In this document: piece by piece, positions 25,386 through 34,604 of the stretch
How the letters are laid out: every line of letters begins with the position of its first letter
Numbering within the stretch: position 1 is the first letter of the stretch
DNA from: Shewanella halotolerans
GTDB taxonomy: Bacteria; Pseudomonadota; Gammaproteobacteria; Enterobacterales; Shewanellaceae
Direction of reading: 5' to 3'
NCBI RefSeq assembly: GCF_019457535.1
Contig: NZ_CP080417.1
Span: 868,001 to 932,000, forward strand
Length of the DNA stretch: 64,000 bases
Notes under the pieces: generated by a model
Database searches by the model: none
Told to the model about the DNA's origin: nothing
What the model saw: only the letters and a program-made list of their open reading frames with translations
Position numbers and translations under genes: made by a program

Positions 25386-26606
25386 CTAGCGCTTCTTCTT
25401 GGCTTTCTTCGGGCTCTTCTTGTCGCTGCTCTTCACCTTCTTCTTGGTGGGCACCTTAGCTTCCTTGTGTTTAGGACGCAGCGAGTCGATCACCCGGCGT
25501 TTCAGCGGCTGCTCGATATAACGCTCGATCTTGGCGACGACGCGCATGTCGTGGGCCTCAACCAGAGAGATGGCCGTGCCCTTGTTACCGGCGCGGCCGG
25601 TACGGCCGATGCGGTGCACATAGGTGTCTGCCGAGCGCGGCATATCGAAGTTGATCACATGGGTGATGCCATCGATGTCGATACCACGGGCCGCCACGTC
25701 TGTGGCCAGCAGCACATTAACCTCGCCCTTGGTGAAGCGGCCCAGCGCCTGAAAACGTGCCTTCTGTTCCATGTCGCCACGCATGAAGGCGCAGTGAATT
25801 CCGGCCTGTTGCAGCTGACCTTCCAGGCTGGCTACGACCTCACGGGTCTTGACGAAGACGATGGCGCGGCTGACCTCTTCACGCTTGAGGATGTCGCACA
25901 GCAGAGCAAACTTATGCTCTTTGTCGTCGGCCAGGTGCATCCATTGATGGATCTTGGCCTTCTCGCTGCGGGGTGGCTTGGTTTCTATGGTCACAGGATT
26001 GGTCAGCAGCATCTCGGCGAAGCGGCTCACGCCGCCGCCTTCCAGGGTCGCAGAGAACAGCATGTTGTGTTTACGCTGCTGCGCCTCGATGGCGATAGAC
26101 TGCACCGCGGAGGAGAAACCCATGTCCAGCATGCGGTCGGCCTCGTCGAGTACCAAGATCTCCACCGATTGGGCGTCGAAGAGTTCCTTGTCCAGGTACT
26201 CCATCAGACGGCCGGGTGTGGCCACCAGAATGTCGATATTTTCCTTGAGCGCCTGCTCCTGCGGAGCGTAAGGCACACCACCTGTGATGATGGCGATATC
26301 CAGTCCCAGGCCGGTGGCCAGATGGCTGGCGTATCTGTGTACCTGGCTGGCCAGCTCACGGGTTGGAGCGAGGATCAGCACGCGCGCTTGGCCCGAGTAG
26401 CGGCGGGGGAAGTCCAGCAGATGTTGCAGCGCCGGTAGCAGGAAGCTGGCGGTCTTGCCAGTGCCTGTCGGTGCCCTCGCCAGGATATCTTTGTGCTCCA
26501 GGGCTAGGGGAATCGTCTGTTGCTGGATGGTGGTCGGGGCAAGATGGCCCATCGCCTTGAGCGACTCGAGCAGGGTGTCGTCAAGGTGGAAATCTTCAAA
26601 TTGCAT
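25386..26606 (-). CDS. srmB: DEAD-box ATP-dependent RNA helicase SrmB
   Basis: A 406-residue cytosolic helicase used in 50S ribosome assembly. Motifs in order: Q-motif PTTIQQQTIP, Walker A APTGTGKT, PTREL, ITGG, TPGR, DEAD in VLDEADRMLDMGF, SAT, then RGIDIDG and HRIGRTGR. The C-terminal tail is a lysine-rich RNA-binding extension. Among the DEAD-box proteins SrmB is preferred because of overall size, the DRMLDMGFS segment and linkage to yfiC, as in many gammaproteobacteria. The ATG beginning MQFEDF was chosen because the helicase core starts there; a longer form starting 13 codons earlier is unlikely. Confidence 0.9.
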   Translation of the reverse strand: MQFEDFHLDDTLLESLKAMGHLAPTTIQQQTIPLALEHKDILARAPTGTGKTASFLLPALQHLLDFPRRYSGQARVLILAPTRELASQVHRYASHLATGLGLDIAIITGGVPYAPQEQALKENIDILVATPGRLMEYLDKELFDAQSVEILVLDEADRMLDMGFSSAVQSIAIEAQQRKHNMLFSATLEGGGVSRFAEMLLTNPVTIETKPPRSEKAKIHQWMHLADDKEHKFALLCDILKREEVSRAIVFVKTREVVASLEGQLQQAGIHCAFMRGDMEQKARFQALGRFTKGEVNVLLATDVAARGIDIDGITHVINFDMPRSADTYVHRIGRTGRAGNKGTAISLVEAHDMRVVAKIERYIEQPLKRRVIDSLRPKHKEAKVPTKKKVKSSDKKSPKKAKKKR

Positions 26607-26695
26607 GCGCTGCGTCTCTCTAAATAATAGCGGCGCATTATACACCCAAACCTGAGTAAAGTGCGAGGCCGCTCGCCGAGCCGAATTGCTGCGGT

Positions 26696-27415
26696 TTAGA
26701 GCTTGAGGTAGAAGGCCTGAGTCAGGGCAACCATAGCCTCGCTGTAGGCCCCTGAGGCATCTCGAATGCTGAGGTGCTCAGCCTCTATCGCTTCGCTAGA
26801 CTCGGCGATCGAGACGGCGTGGCTCAGGCAGAGCAGATGCCGTTGAGGCTTTTTGCTGGGCGCTGTGGTGATGTCGACCCTGGCATTTAGCTTGAGCTCA
26901 AAATCGGCCAGCAGGGGCAGAAATCGTCCCAGGCTGGCATTTGGCAAAATCAGGCTGGCCTTGCCCTGGGGGGCCAGCAGCTGCTTGATGGCTGACAATA
27001 GCTGGTCAAACGCTAGGCTGTCTGTGTGTCTGGCCTGGGCGCGCTTGCTGCACTGAGACTGAGGCCCGTTGTCGAAATAGGGTGGATTGCAGAGGATATG
27101 GTCGAACTTCGTTTGTACGCCGGGATACCACGCCAGCAGATCCGCCTGGATCAATTTGATGCGATCGCCCCAGGGACTCTGGTCGATGTTGTGTTGGCAG
27201 TCCTGCGCCGCCAGGGGGTCTATCTCCAACGCTTGTATCGCCGCCTCGCTGCGCTGGGCTGCCATCAGGCTCAGCAGACCACTGCCGGCGCCGATATCCA
27301 GTATGGTTTTGGCCTGGGTGAGTGGTGCCCAGGCGCCCAGCAGGACGCCATCTGTGCTGACGGGCATACCGCAGTGGCTGTCATCGACGTGAAATTGCTT
27401 GAAGGTAAAGGGCAT
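26696..27415 (-). CDS. yfiC: tRNA1(Val) A37 N6-methyltransferase (YfiC/TrmN6)
   Basis: A 239-residue SAM-dependent methyltransferase that modifies A37 of tRNA1Val. The opening FTFKQFHVDDSHCGMPVSTDG is characteristic, followed by the SAM-binding loop LDIGAGSGLLSLM and the catalytic NPPYF motif of adenine-N6 methyltransferases. It is about 90 bp upstream of srmB on the same strand. Confidence 0.9.
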   Translation of the reverse strand: MPFTFKQFHVDDSHCGMPVSTDGVLLGAWAPLTQAKTILDIGAGSGLLSLMAAQRSEAAIQALEIDPLAAQDCQHNIDQSPWGDRIKLIQADLLAWYPGVQTKFDHILCNPPYFDNGPQSQCSKRAQARHTDSLAFDQLLSAIKQLLAPQGKASLILPNASLGRFLPLLADFELKLNARVDITTAPSKKPQRHLLCLSHAVSIAESSEAIEAEHLSIRDASGAYSEAMVALTQAFYLKL

Positions 27416-27872
27416 GGCCTAACGTTGGAGATTAAAGATGCGTGGGGCGCATTGTACGTGATAGTGCTAAACGCAGAAAGTCCGCTGTTACAAGGGCGCA
27501 AAACAGTGAATCTTGCTAGGGCCAAATGTTGCCTGGTGTGAAGGGTGAAAACAGCCTGTGGCGAGTTTGTTAAAATTAGGCTCTCATTTGCATCGATCTG
27601 GCGCCGCAATCTTGTGTCTCGGCGGCCTTTTTGCTAATAGTAGGTCCTCCTATCGGGGCTGAAAGCCTTGATTTGAGCCAGGTAAGCCAGTTTGAATGCA
27701 TTTTTAGCGTTAGTTAATCCTGCTGTCGTTCAAGAAGTAGCCAAGAATGGGCTAGATTTACCACGGAGACGTGTAATAAGAAGTTTACACGCAATGAAGG
27801 TCGCGGTCATTAGCCAATAATTTCCACTAAGCGATTAAGATCATTATACAAAGCAGATTAACGGGGCGTTGT
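27416..27872. other. intergenic region upstream of brnQ
   Basis: It holds a GC-rich terminator-like stem followed by T at about 27600-27634 and a TyrR-type box at 27772-27789. No leader peptide rich in branched-chain codons was found. Confidence 0.5.
27772..27789. promoter_or_regulatory. probable TyrR box upstream of brnQ
   Basis: TGTAATAAGAAGTTTACA matches the TyrR consensus TGTAAA-N6-TTTACA at 11 of 12 fixed positions. It lies about 85 bp before the brnQ start. Confidence 0.6.
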
Positions 27873-29204
27873 GTGCAGAACAATAAATTGAGTATGACGG
27901 ATACATTGGGCTTAGGTTTCATGACCTTTGCCTTCTTCTTAGGCGCGGGGAACCTGATCTTCCCGCCGCTGGCCGGATTCCTTGCCGGTGAGAACATGTC
28001 TTGGGCCATGATCGGCTTCCTGCTGACCGCGGTGACTCTGCCGCTGGTGACCCTGATTGCCGTGGCAAAGGCCAACGGCAAGGTGATGGGGCTACTGCCA
28101 CCTCTGGCCGCGACCATGCTGGCGATCGCCATCTACATCATCATTGGCCCAGCCTTTGCCGCGCCTCGTGCAGGCCTGGTGGCCTATGAGATGGGCTACA
28201 AGCCTTTTATCCAAGATGCTCAGGCGAGTTTTGAAGTCGCCGGTGTCGTCTTCACCAGCTCACAGCTTCTCTATACCAGCATCTTCTTCGGCATCGCCAT
28301 GTTGCTGTCGCTGTTCCCCGGTAAGCTACTGGACAGCGTAGGTAAGGTGCTTACTCCTATCATGATCATCCTGCTGGTGGGTCTGGCGGTCTCTGTGGTT
28401 GTGCTACCAGGCTCAGACGTGGCCGCTGCCGTGGGCGACTATCAGACCAACCCGCTAACCAAGGGGATCATCGAAGGCTATAACACCATGGACACCCTGG
28501 CATCGCTGATCTTCGGCATGCTGATCATTGACCTGCTACGTAAGAAGGGCGTGGATTCGCCAAGAGAGCAGACCAAGTATCTGGTGCGCGCGGCCTTTAT
28601 CGCCGCTGGTGGCCTGGCGTTTGTCTACGTATCACTCTTCTACCTGGGCGCGACCGCCGGTGACCTGGCCGTGGGCGCCGATAACGGCGGGGTGATCCTG
28701 ACTAACTATGTGAACCATCAGTTTGGCGCCTCGGGTCAGCTGCTGCTGGCCGCCGTGGTGACCCTGGCCTGTCTGACGACGGTTGTCGGCCTGGTGTCTG
28801 CCTGCGCCGAGTACTTCAACGAGCTGATGCCTAGCCTCTCATACAAGCTATTGGTGGTGGTGATGAGCGTCACCTGCGCCGTGGTGGCTAACGTGGGTCT
28901 GGCGCAGCTGATCAACATCAGCATTCCTGTGTTGGTGACCATTTACCCAGTGGCGATCGCCCTGGTGGCGGTGACCTACTTGACCGAGCGTTTTGCCCAG
29001 CCTGCCTTTGCCCACCGCATGGTGTTGAGTGTGGCCCTGGTGTTCGGCATCATCGACGGCCTCAAGGCGGCCGGTGTCAACATGAGCATGTTCGACGTGA
29101 TGCCGCTGTCGGCTCAGGGGATGGCCTGGTTAATTCCGACGGCAATTACCATCTTTGCCTGTTTGATGGTCAAACGCCCACGAGGTGAAGCGGTATTAAA
29201 TTGA
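27873..29204 (+). CDS. brnQ: branched-chain amino acid carrier BrnQ (LIVCS family)
   Basis: A 443-residue inner-membrane transporter with about 12 hydrophobic helices. The opening LGFMTFAFFLGAGNLIFPP is the family signature. It imports leucine, isoleucine and valine with sodium or protons. The GTG start is 9 bases after a G-rich site; an ATG seven codons later is an alternative. A TyrR-like box upstream suggests control by amino acid supply. A terminator separates it from xerD. Confidence 0.92.
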   Translation: MQNNKLSMTDTLGLGFMTFAFFLGAGNLIFPPLAGFLAGENMSWAMIGFLLTAVTLPLVTLIAVAKANGKVMGLLPPLAATMLAIAIYIIIGPAFAAPRAGLVAYEMGYKPFIQDAQASFEVAGVVFTSSQLLYTSIFFGIAMLLSLFPGKLLDSVGKVLTPIMIILLVGLAVSVVVLPGSDVAAAVGDYQTNPLTKGIIEGYNTMDTLASLIFGMLIIDLLRKKGVDSPREQTKYLVRAAFIAAGGLAFVYVSLFYLGATAGDLAVGADNGGVILTNYVNHQFGASGQLLLAAVVTLACLTTVVGLVSACAEYFNELMPSLSYKLLVVVMSVTCAVVANVGLAQLINISIPVLVTIYPVAIALVAVTYLTERFAQPAFAHRMVLSVALVFGIIDGLKAAGVNMSMFDVMPLSAQGMAWLIPTAITIFACLMVKRPRGEAVLN

Positions 29205-29231
29205 TGCCAGCCTAAGCCATAGCGTAAGATA

Positions 29232-29264
29232 GCGGTGTTAACTCTAAGAGTTAGCACCGTTTTT
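29232..29264 (+). terminator. intrinsic terminator after brnQ
   Basis: CGGTG...AACTC pairs with GAGTT...CACCG and is followed by five T; it lies just before the xerD start. Confidence 0.8.
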
Positions 29265-29282
29265 GTATCTAAAGGATTTCAT

Positions 29283-30194
29283 GTGCTAGCTGAGAGCAAC
29301 GAATATCAGACCGATCCCCTCATCGAGCCGTTTCTCGATGATCTCTGGGCCGCTAAGGGACTGAGCGATCACACGCTGCAGGCCTATCGCAGCGATCTCA
29401 GCCACTTCGACCGTTACCTTAATAAACAGGGCTCCAGCCTGCTATCGACCAGTCAGGCTGAGGTGCGTGACTATCTCGCGCTACGGGTCGAGCAGGGTTT
29501 TGCCAAGACCAGCAGTGCCAGGCTACTCAGTAGCCTGCGCCGCTTCTATAAATACATGCTCGCCAAGAAGCTGATAGAAGTTGACCCCATGGCGATGATC
29601 AAGCCGCCCAAGCTGGCGAGAAAGTTGCCCGATGCCCTGAGTGAGGCGGACGTGGATCGTCTGCTTAACGAACCTAACCGGGAAGATCCCGTCGAGGCTA
29701 GAGACCGCGCCATGCTGGAGCTGCTCTATGCCAGTGGACTGCGGGTGTCTGAGCTGGTGGGGCTGACGCTGGATCAGATGAGTCTGAGGCAAGGTGTGGT
29801 ACGCATAGTGGGTAAGGGCAGCAAGGAGCGCCTGGTGCCCTTTGGCGAGCAGGCGGGCGCAGAGATTGAGGACTACCTCAAGGCGGCCAGGTTCGAGCTG
29901 TTAAAGGGCAAGGCCAGCGACGTGGTGTTTCCCTCCAAGCGCGGCAATATGATGACCCGCCAGACCTTCTGGCACAGGATCAAGCTCTACGCTCAGCGTG
30001 CCGGGATTGCGGTGCATCTGTCGCCTCACACCCTGAGACACGCCTTCGCCACCCATCTGCTCAATCATGGCGCGGATCTGCGGGTGGTGCAGCTACTGCT
30101 GGGACACAGCGATCTCTCCACGACTCAGATCTACACCCATGTGGCCAAGGCCAGATTGGCCCAGCTGCATCAAGCCCATCACCCCAGAGGTTGA
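29283..30194 (+). CDS. xerD: site-specific tyrosine recombinase XerD
   Basis: A 303-residue recombinase that, with XerC, resolves chromosome dimers at dif. The N-terminal SAM-like domain (about 10-95) and the catalytic domain are complete, with Arg in SGLRVSELVGL, Lys in GKGSKERLVP, His and Arg in HTLRHAFATHLL, and the final His and Tyr in LGHSDLSTTQIYTHV. The GTG start has AAAGG six bases upstream; a longer frame exists but would overlap the brnQ terminator. The xerD-dsbC-recJ order matches other gammaproteobacteria. Confidence 0.95.
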   Translation: MLAESNEYQTDPLIEPFLDDLWAAKGLSDHTLQAYRSDLSHFDRYLNKQGSSLLSTSQAEVRDYLALRVEQGFAKTSSARLLSSLRRFYKYMLAKKLIEVDPMAMIKPPKLARKLPDALSEADVDRLLNEPNREDPVEARDRAMLELLYASGLRVSELVGLTLDQMSLRQGVVRIVGKGSKERLVPFGEQAGAEIEDYLKAARFELLKGKASDVVFPSKRGNMMTRQTFWHRIKLYAQRAGIAVHLSPHTLRHAFATHLLNHGADLRVVQLLLGHSDLSTTQIYTHVAKARLAQLHQAHHPRG

Positions 30195-30414
30195 TGGGAA
30201 AGCCACAAAATTGCACTGTGAAGGCCTAAGTTAAGGCCTCCATTGCGATTATTCGTTTGCTTTAACGGCCTCGAGCATGTAACTTTTCTGCCTCTAGGCC
30301 GGTCTATAACAATGACATCTTGGTCATAGCAAGTTTTAGTAACAATTTAGGTTGGAAAACCGGCAGCCTACTTTGCTTTAATGCTATTAGCCCTAACACC
30401 CTATAGGAATTCTA

Positions 30415-31140
30415 ATGAAGTTTACCCGAGCGCTCACCTTAGTTGTTGCCATGGTGGCCACGCCCCTGATGGCGGCATCAAACAACGTGGTCGACAATGG
30501 CGACCAGTTGAAGCAGAAATTATCAGATACCCTAGGCGTCGAGGTGCAAAACCTTAGTCAGTCGCCAATCCCAGGCCTGTATGAGGCGATCACCAACCGT
30601 GGCGTACTCTATGTCAGCAAAGACGGCAGCAAGCTGTTTCACGGGAACCTGTACGATCTCGACAACGGCATGAAGAACCTCACCGAGGCGGCATTAGCCG
30701 GTCCGCGTATGGAAGCGATCAAGCCGTTTGAGCCAAACATGCTGGTCTACAAGGCCAAGGATGAGAAGCATGTGGTGACCGTATTTACCGATATTACCTG
30801 TGGCTACTGCCGCAAGTTACACAACCAGATGGCCGAGTATAACGACTTAGGTATCACAGTACGTTATCTGGCCTTCCCTCGTCAGGGCGTGCCGTCTAAA
30901 AACGCAGTGGATATGGAAGCCGTATGGTGTTCGGCCGATCCGCTCAAGGCAATGACAGATGCCAAGGCGGGTAAGCAGGTTTCGGGGGCTAAGTGTGATG
31001 CCAAGATCGCTCAGCAGTATCAACTTGGGCAGAGTCTTGGGGTGAACGGCACGCCAGCCATTATCTTGGAAGACGGTACCATGATCCCGGGTTATCAGCC
31101 GCCTGAGCAGCTGATCCAGGTGCTGGACCGCATCCAATAA
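30415..31140 (+). CDS. dsbC: periplasmic disulfide isomerase DsbC
   Basis: A 241-residue protein. A signal peptide (about 1-20) precedes the N-terminal dimerisation domain and a thioredoxin fold with the CGYC active site at 129-132 and the cis-proline in NGTPAII. It shuffles wrong disulfides in exported proteins and is kept reduced by DsbD. The second cysteine pair in the C-terminal half (one in VWCSAD, one in AKCDAK) is conserved in DsbC. A terminator separates it from recJ. Confidence 0.95.
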   Translation: MKFTRALTLVVAMVATPLMAASNNVVDNGDQLKQKLSDTLGVEVQNLSQSPIPGLYEAITNRGVLYVSKDGSKLFHGNLYDLDNGMKNLTEAALAGPRMEAIKPFEPNMLVYKAKDEKHVVTVFTDITCGYCRKLHNQMAEYNDLGITVRYLAFPRQGVPSKNAVDMEAVWCSADPLKAMTDAKAGKQVSGAKCDAKIAQQYQLGQSLGVNGTPAIILEDGTMIPGYQPPEQLIQVLDRIQ

Positions 31141-31159
31141 GTCGCTAATGCGCGAAACA

Positions 31160-31188
31160 AGGTGAGCCTGGGCTCACCTTTTTTTTTG
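31160..31188 (+). terminator. intrinsic terminator after dsbC
   Basis: GGTGAGCC/GGCTCACC stem with a 2-base loop followed by nine T. Confidence 0.9.
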
Positions 31189-31260
31189 GCCATCTTTTGC
31201 TGTGTGTTCCGAGCTGGCTTTGTTATGCTAGCGACAAGATTTTTAGAGGTTGTTTGAGTC

Positions 31261-32985
31261 GTGATCCATAAGATAGTGCGCCGCCCCAAGGTAGATGACA
31301 GCCATCTGCCGAGTCATCTTTCCCCCATACTAAAGCAAGTCTACGCCAGCCGTGGCTGCAAAGTGGACGACTGCGAGTTGGTGCTGGCTAACCTGCTGCG
31401 CCCCGACACGCTCAAGGATGTGGACAAGGCCGCGGCCATCATCGCCGATGCCATGGCCAAGCAGCAATCGATTCTGATCGTCGGCGACTTCGACGCCGAC
31501 GGCGCTACCTCCACCAGTGTCTGCCTGCTTGCCCTAAGAATGATGGGCGCTGCCAATGTGGATTACCTCATTCCCAACCGCTTCGATTACGGCTATGGTC
31601 TCAGCCCTGAGATAGTTCAGGTGGCCCAGCAGAAGGGGGCAGAGCTGCTGATCACCGTCGACAACGGCATCTCCTCCATCGAAGGGGTCGCCGCGGCCAA
31701 GGCGCTGGGGATGCAGGTGGTGATCACCGACCATCACCTGCCGGGCAACAGCGTGCCCGAGGCCGATGCGATAGTAAATCCTAACCAGCTGGGCTGTGGC
31801 TTCGCCAGCAAGGCGATCGCCGGGGTTGGGGTCGCCTTCTATCTGATGTCGGCCCTGCGCGCCGAGCTACGTAGCCGTGGCTGGTATCAGGCGCAGGGCA
31901 TACAGGAACCCAATCTCGCCACCCTGCTGGATATCGTCGCCCTAGGCACTGTGGCGGACGTGGTGTCGCTCGATACCAACAACCGCATCCTGGTGGACGC
32001 AGGCCTCAAGCGGGTGCGCGCCGGACGCTGCCGCCCAGGAATTACCGCGCTCTTGGAAGTGGCCAAGCGTAACACTTCTCGCATCGTCGCCTCTGATTTT
32101 GGCTTCGCGGTCGGCCCCAGGCTCAACGCCGCCGGGCGCCTGGACGAGATGGCCTTGGGGGTCGAGACCTTGTTGTGCGACGACATGATGCGTGCGCGGC
32201 GTATGGCCAGCGAGCTGGATGGGCTCAACGCCGAGCGGCGTGAGCTGGAAACCGGCATGCAGCAGGAGGCGCTAAAGAGCCTGGAGAGTTTGTCGCTTAA
32301 TGAGAGTGAACTGCCCTGGGGGATCGCCCTCTACCAGCAAGACTGGCACCAGGGGGTGATCGGCATCCTGGCGTCGCGCATCAAGGATAAGTACCACAGG
32401 CCGGTGATCGCCTTCGCCGAGGCGGGCGAGGGGGAGATCAAGGGCTCGGCGCGCTCCATCAAGGGGCTGCATATGCGCGACTTGCTGGAGCTGATCAATG
32501 CCCGCCAGCCTGGAATGATCATCAAGTTCGGCGGTCACGCTATGGCGGCGGGCCTGTCCCTGCGCGCCGGTGAGTTCGAGCGTTTCGCCAAGGCCTATGA
32601 CGAGGCGGTGCGTGAACTGCTTGCCCCCGAGCAGCTGACCGGCGAGATCGTCAGCGACGGTGAACTAAGCCCGGCTCAGCTCAATATGGCACTGGCCAGG
32701 GAGCTTCGCAGTGCAGGTCCTTGGGGGCAGAACTTCCCCGAGCCGATATTCGACGGTGTGTTTCGTATCTTACAGCAGCGGATCGTCGGCGAGCGTCACC
32801 TCAAACTCGTGCTGGAGAGTGAATGCGGCCAGACTATGGTAGATGCCATCGCCTTCAACGTGGATCTCACCACCTGGCCCGATGCCACCATCCAATACGC
32901 CGAGGTCGCCTACAAGCTGGATATCAATGAGTTTCGCGGCAACGAGAGTCTGCAGCTAATGGTGGAGCAGATCGAACCTAAGTAG
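31261..32985 (+). CDS. recJ: single-stranded-DNA-specific 5'-3' exonuclease RecJ
   Basis: A 574-residue DHH-family nuclease acting in RecF recombination and mismatch repair. Metal-binding motifs DFDADGATS, VDNGIS and the DHH in ITDHHLPG are present, with DHHA1-type GGHAMAAG in the second half, plus a C-terminal OB-fold region. Length is normal. The GTG start follows a weak ribosome site and is supported by the conserved beginning. It ends the xerD-dsbC-recJ block. Confidence 0.95.
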   Translation: MIHKIVRRPKVDDSHLPSHLSPILKQVYASRGCKVDDCELVLANLLRPDTLKDVDKAAAIIADAMAKQQSILIVGDFDADGATSTSVCLLALRMMGAANVDYLIPNRFDYGYGLSPEIVQVAQQKGAELLITVDNGISSIEGVAAAKALGMQVVITDHHLPGNSVPEADAIVNPNQLGCGFASKAIAGVGVAFYLMSALRAELRSRGWYQAQGIQEPNLATLLDIVALGTVADVVSLDTNNRILVDAGLKRVRAGRCRPGITALLEVAKRNTSRIVASDFGFAVGPRLNAAGRLDEMALGVETLLCDDMMRARRMASELDGLNAERRELETGMQQEALKSLESLSLNESELPWGIALYQQDWHQGVIGILASRIKDKYHRPVIAFAEAGEGEIKGSARSIKGLHMRDLLELINARQPGMIIKFGGHAMAAGLSLRAGEFERFAKAYDEAVRELLAPEQLTGEIVSDGELSPAQLNMALARELRSAGPWGQNFPEPIFDGVFRILQQRIVGERHLKLVLESECGQTMVDAIAFNVDLTTWPDATIQYAEVAYKLDINEFRGNESLQLMVEQIEPK

Positions 32986-32999
32986 CGTAGGCTTCAAGG

Positions 33000-33075
33000 T
33001 TTGTGTTTGGCCCTGATTTCGAAGGCCAAAATCGTGTTTACACCATTTAATTACTGCTTCTTCGATTTGACTTCA
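33000..33075 (-). repeat. dispersed palindromic repeat, copy C, overlapping a gene end
   Basis: On the minus strand it carries the arm GTGTAAACACGATTTTGGCC (33024-33043), identical to copies A and B, followed by TTCGAAATCAGGG shared with copy D. The segment TCAAATCGAAGAA, which also borders other copies, encodes the last residues of the DMT transporter. Confidence 0.75.
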
Positions 33076-33935
33076 TTTGTGGAACCATGGCCTTGTTTGC
33101 TCATGACAAACAGGGCGATGCCGCCGAGGACGGCGATGGAGGCAAGCAGGAGTCTGCTTGTTAATGCCTCGTCGAGCCAGATGAAGCCGCCGAAGGCGGC
33201 AATAATGGGTACGCTGAGCTGCACGGTCGCGGCGGTGACGGCAGAAAGAGATGGCAGGACTAGATACCATAGGGCGTAGCCCAGCCCCGAGGCGAAGGCG
33301 CCTGAGGCGACGGCGTAGCCAATCCCGGCAGCGCTGATCGTCTCTAAATTAGCAAGCAGGGCAAAAGGCACCAGGGCCATGGGCACTGCGCGAATAAAAT
33401 TCCCCGCAGTGGCCAGGGTTGGTCGCTTAGTGCCGCGACCTAGCAGGGAGTAGACGCCCCAGGAAACCCCGGCGATTATCATCAGCATGGCGCCTATTAA
33501 GGGCGGAGCGCTTACACCCGGCAGCACTAACCATACCAGTCCGCCTCCGGCCATTAGCGCTCCTACCATCTGTTTTCGATTTATCCGCTCGCCCGACCAC
33601 AAACCGTAGAGGATCATGGTGATCTGCACCGCGCCGAACAGCAACAAGGCCCCTGTGCCGGCGCTTAGGCTGTTGTAGGCAAAGGAGAATGCCACCGCGT
33701 AACCAAACAGCGCCGATGCCGATAGCCAGTTGCCGCCAAGGCCGCTTGTGCGGATATGAGGTGATACGAGTATTCCCAGAACCAGGGCGCCGGAAGCGAT
33801 TCGTATCAGGGTGAAGCTGGCTGCGCCGATACTGCCCGATGCCAGGGCCTCCCGGCAAAACAGCGAGTTGGCCGCAAACGCCAGCATGGTGACCGAGGTG
33901 AGTAACAGCAGGCGTATCCATGGTTGTTGGGGCAT
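33051..33935 (-). CDS. EamA/DMT-family transporter
   Basis: A 294-residue inner-membrane protein with ten predicted helices in two EamA repeats. The drug/metabolite transporter superfamily exports amino acids, drugs or metabolites; the substrate is unknown. The last eight residues (NEVKSKKQ) and the stop codon are encoded by the edge of a dispersed repeat, so the native C terminus may have been replaced. Upstream, 74 bp before the start, lies a 12-copy 8-bp tandem repeat that could affect transcription. Confidence 0.88.
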   Translation of the reverse strand: MPQQPWIRLLLLTSVTMLAFAANSLFCREALASGSIGAASFTLIRIASGALVLGILVSPHIRTSGLGGNWLSASALFGYAVAFSFAYNSLSAGTGALLLFGAVQITMILYGLWSGERINRKQMVGALMAGGGLVWLVLPGVSAPPLIGAMLMIIAGVSWGVYSLLGRGTKRPTLATAGNFIRAVPMALVPFALLANLETISAAGIGYAVASGAFASGLGYALWYLVLPSLSAVTAATVQLSVPIIAAFGGFIWLDEALTSRLLLASIAVLGGIALFVMSKQGHGSTNEVKSKKQ

Positions 33936-34008
33936 GTTTAATCTTCTGCGTTGAATTTCTTAGTGATATTAGTTTCAGTGTATCGTGGGATTGGTTGTTT
34001 GCCACGGT

Positions 34009-34104
34009 GGTTAATGGGTTAATGGGTTAATGGGTTAATGGGTTAATGGGTTAATGGGTTAATGGGTTAATGGGTTAATGGGTTAATGGGTTAATGGGTT
34101 AATG
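34009..34104. repeat. 8-bp simple sequence repeat, (GGTTAATG)x12
   Basis: Twelve perfect copies of GGTTAATG with no interruption. It is intergenic, upstream of the DMT transporter. An 8-bp unit does not preserve frame, and perfect copies suggest ongoing slippage. Confidence 0.98.
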
Positions 34105-34136
34105 GTTTAGCTATTGAGCTTTTGGCGGCGCTCTTG

Positions 34137-34335
34137 TTTGATTAGAGAATTGAAGGTCGTACTTTCATTTACCTAAGCTACCTAACGCCTGCCCGGCGGG
34201 GGATGTGCAGATACACCCGTGACACGCTGTTCGCCATCCATGGCCGCTCTGCGGTTTCATCCCTGAAACCGAAGGTCACTGGCGTATCTGCACTCGGTAC
34301 TCAACGTTTCTTCGATTTGACTGCATTTGTTGCCG
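34137..34335. repeat. dispersed palindromic repeat, copy E
   Basis: A module inverted relative to 12312-12358 (GAAGGTCGTAC, then CTAACGCCTGCCCGGCGGG) is followed by a hairpin with 19-bp arms at 34205-34223 and 34275-34293 (16/19 paired), enclosing GCCATCCATGGC and GGTTTCATCCCTGAAACC palindromes. Confidence 0.8.
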
Positions 34336-34529
34336 ATAGCCAGGAAAACTTAGTGCACCTTTGCCACTTTGTTATCTATAGGTGGCAAACCGAGTGAAAA
34401 TAAAGGGTAATAAAATCAGTGCGTAAATTTAATCTCGTTAGGTGGAAGGTTTGGAAAAGCGCATGTGCGTTTTTCCGGATGGTGTATTTGAAGTAAAGGT
34501 GATAACTTCGTTGCAATACAATTAGTTAA

Positions 34530-34596
34530 CAATGCGCGCTTTCATTTTACTACCGATGTAAACGCGCATACCTACTAATAAGCTGTTATACGTTAG
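34530..34596 (+). other. possible degenerate cassette attachment site
   Basis: TTAACAATGCGCGC at the left, a TGCGCG/CGCGCA hairpin, and TGTTATACGTTAGGA immediately before the next gene resemble an integron attC boundary (R' box GTTAGGA, 6 of 7 to GTTRRRY). The arms do not pair as neatly as in a canonical attC, so this is tentative. Confidence 0.35.
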
Positions 34597-34604
34597 GAGT
34601 TAGC

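Noticed and set aside
25371..26438. 355-codon open frame antisense to srmB
   Set aside because: Shadow of a well-supported helicase gene; no domain.
33427..34005. 192-codon frame overlapping the DMT transporter
   Set aside because: Alternative frame of a clear ten-helix transporter; no domain.
34009..34104. CRISPR or telomere-like array at the 8-bp repeat
   Set aside because: The unit is 8 bp with no spacers; it is a simple sequence repeat.
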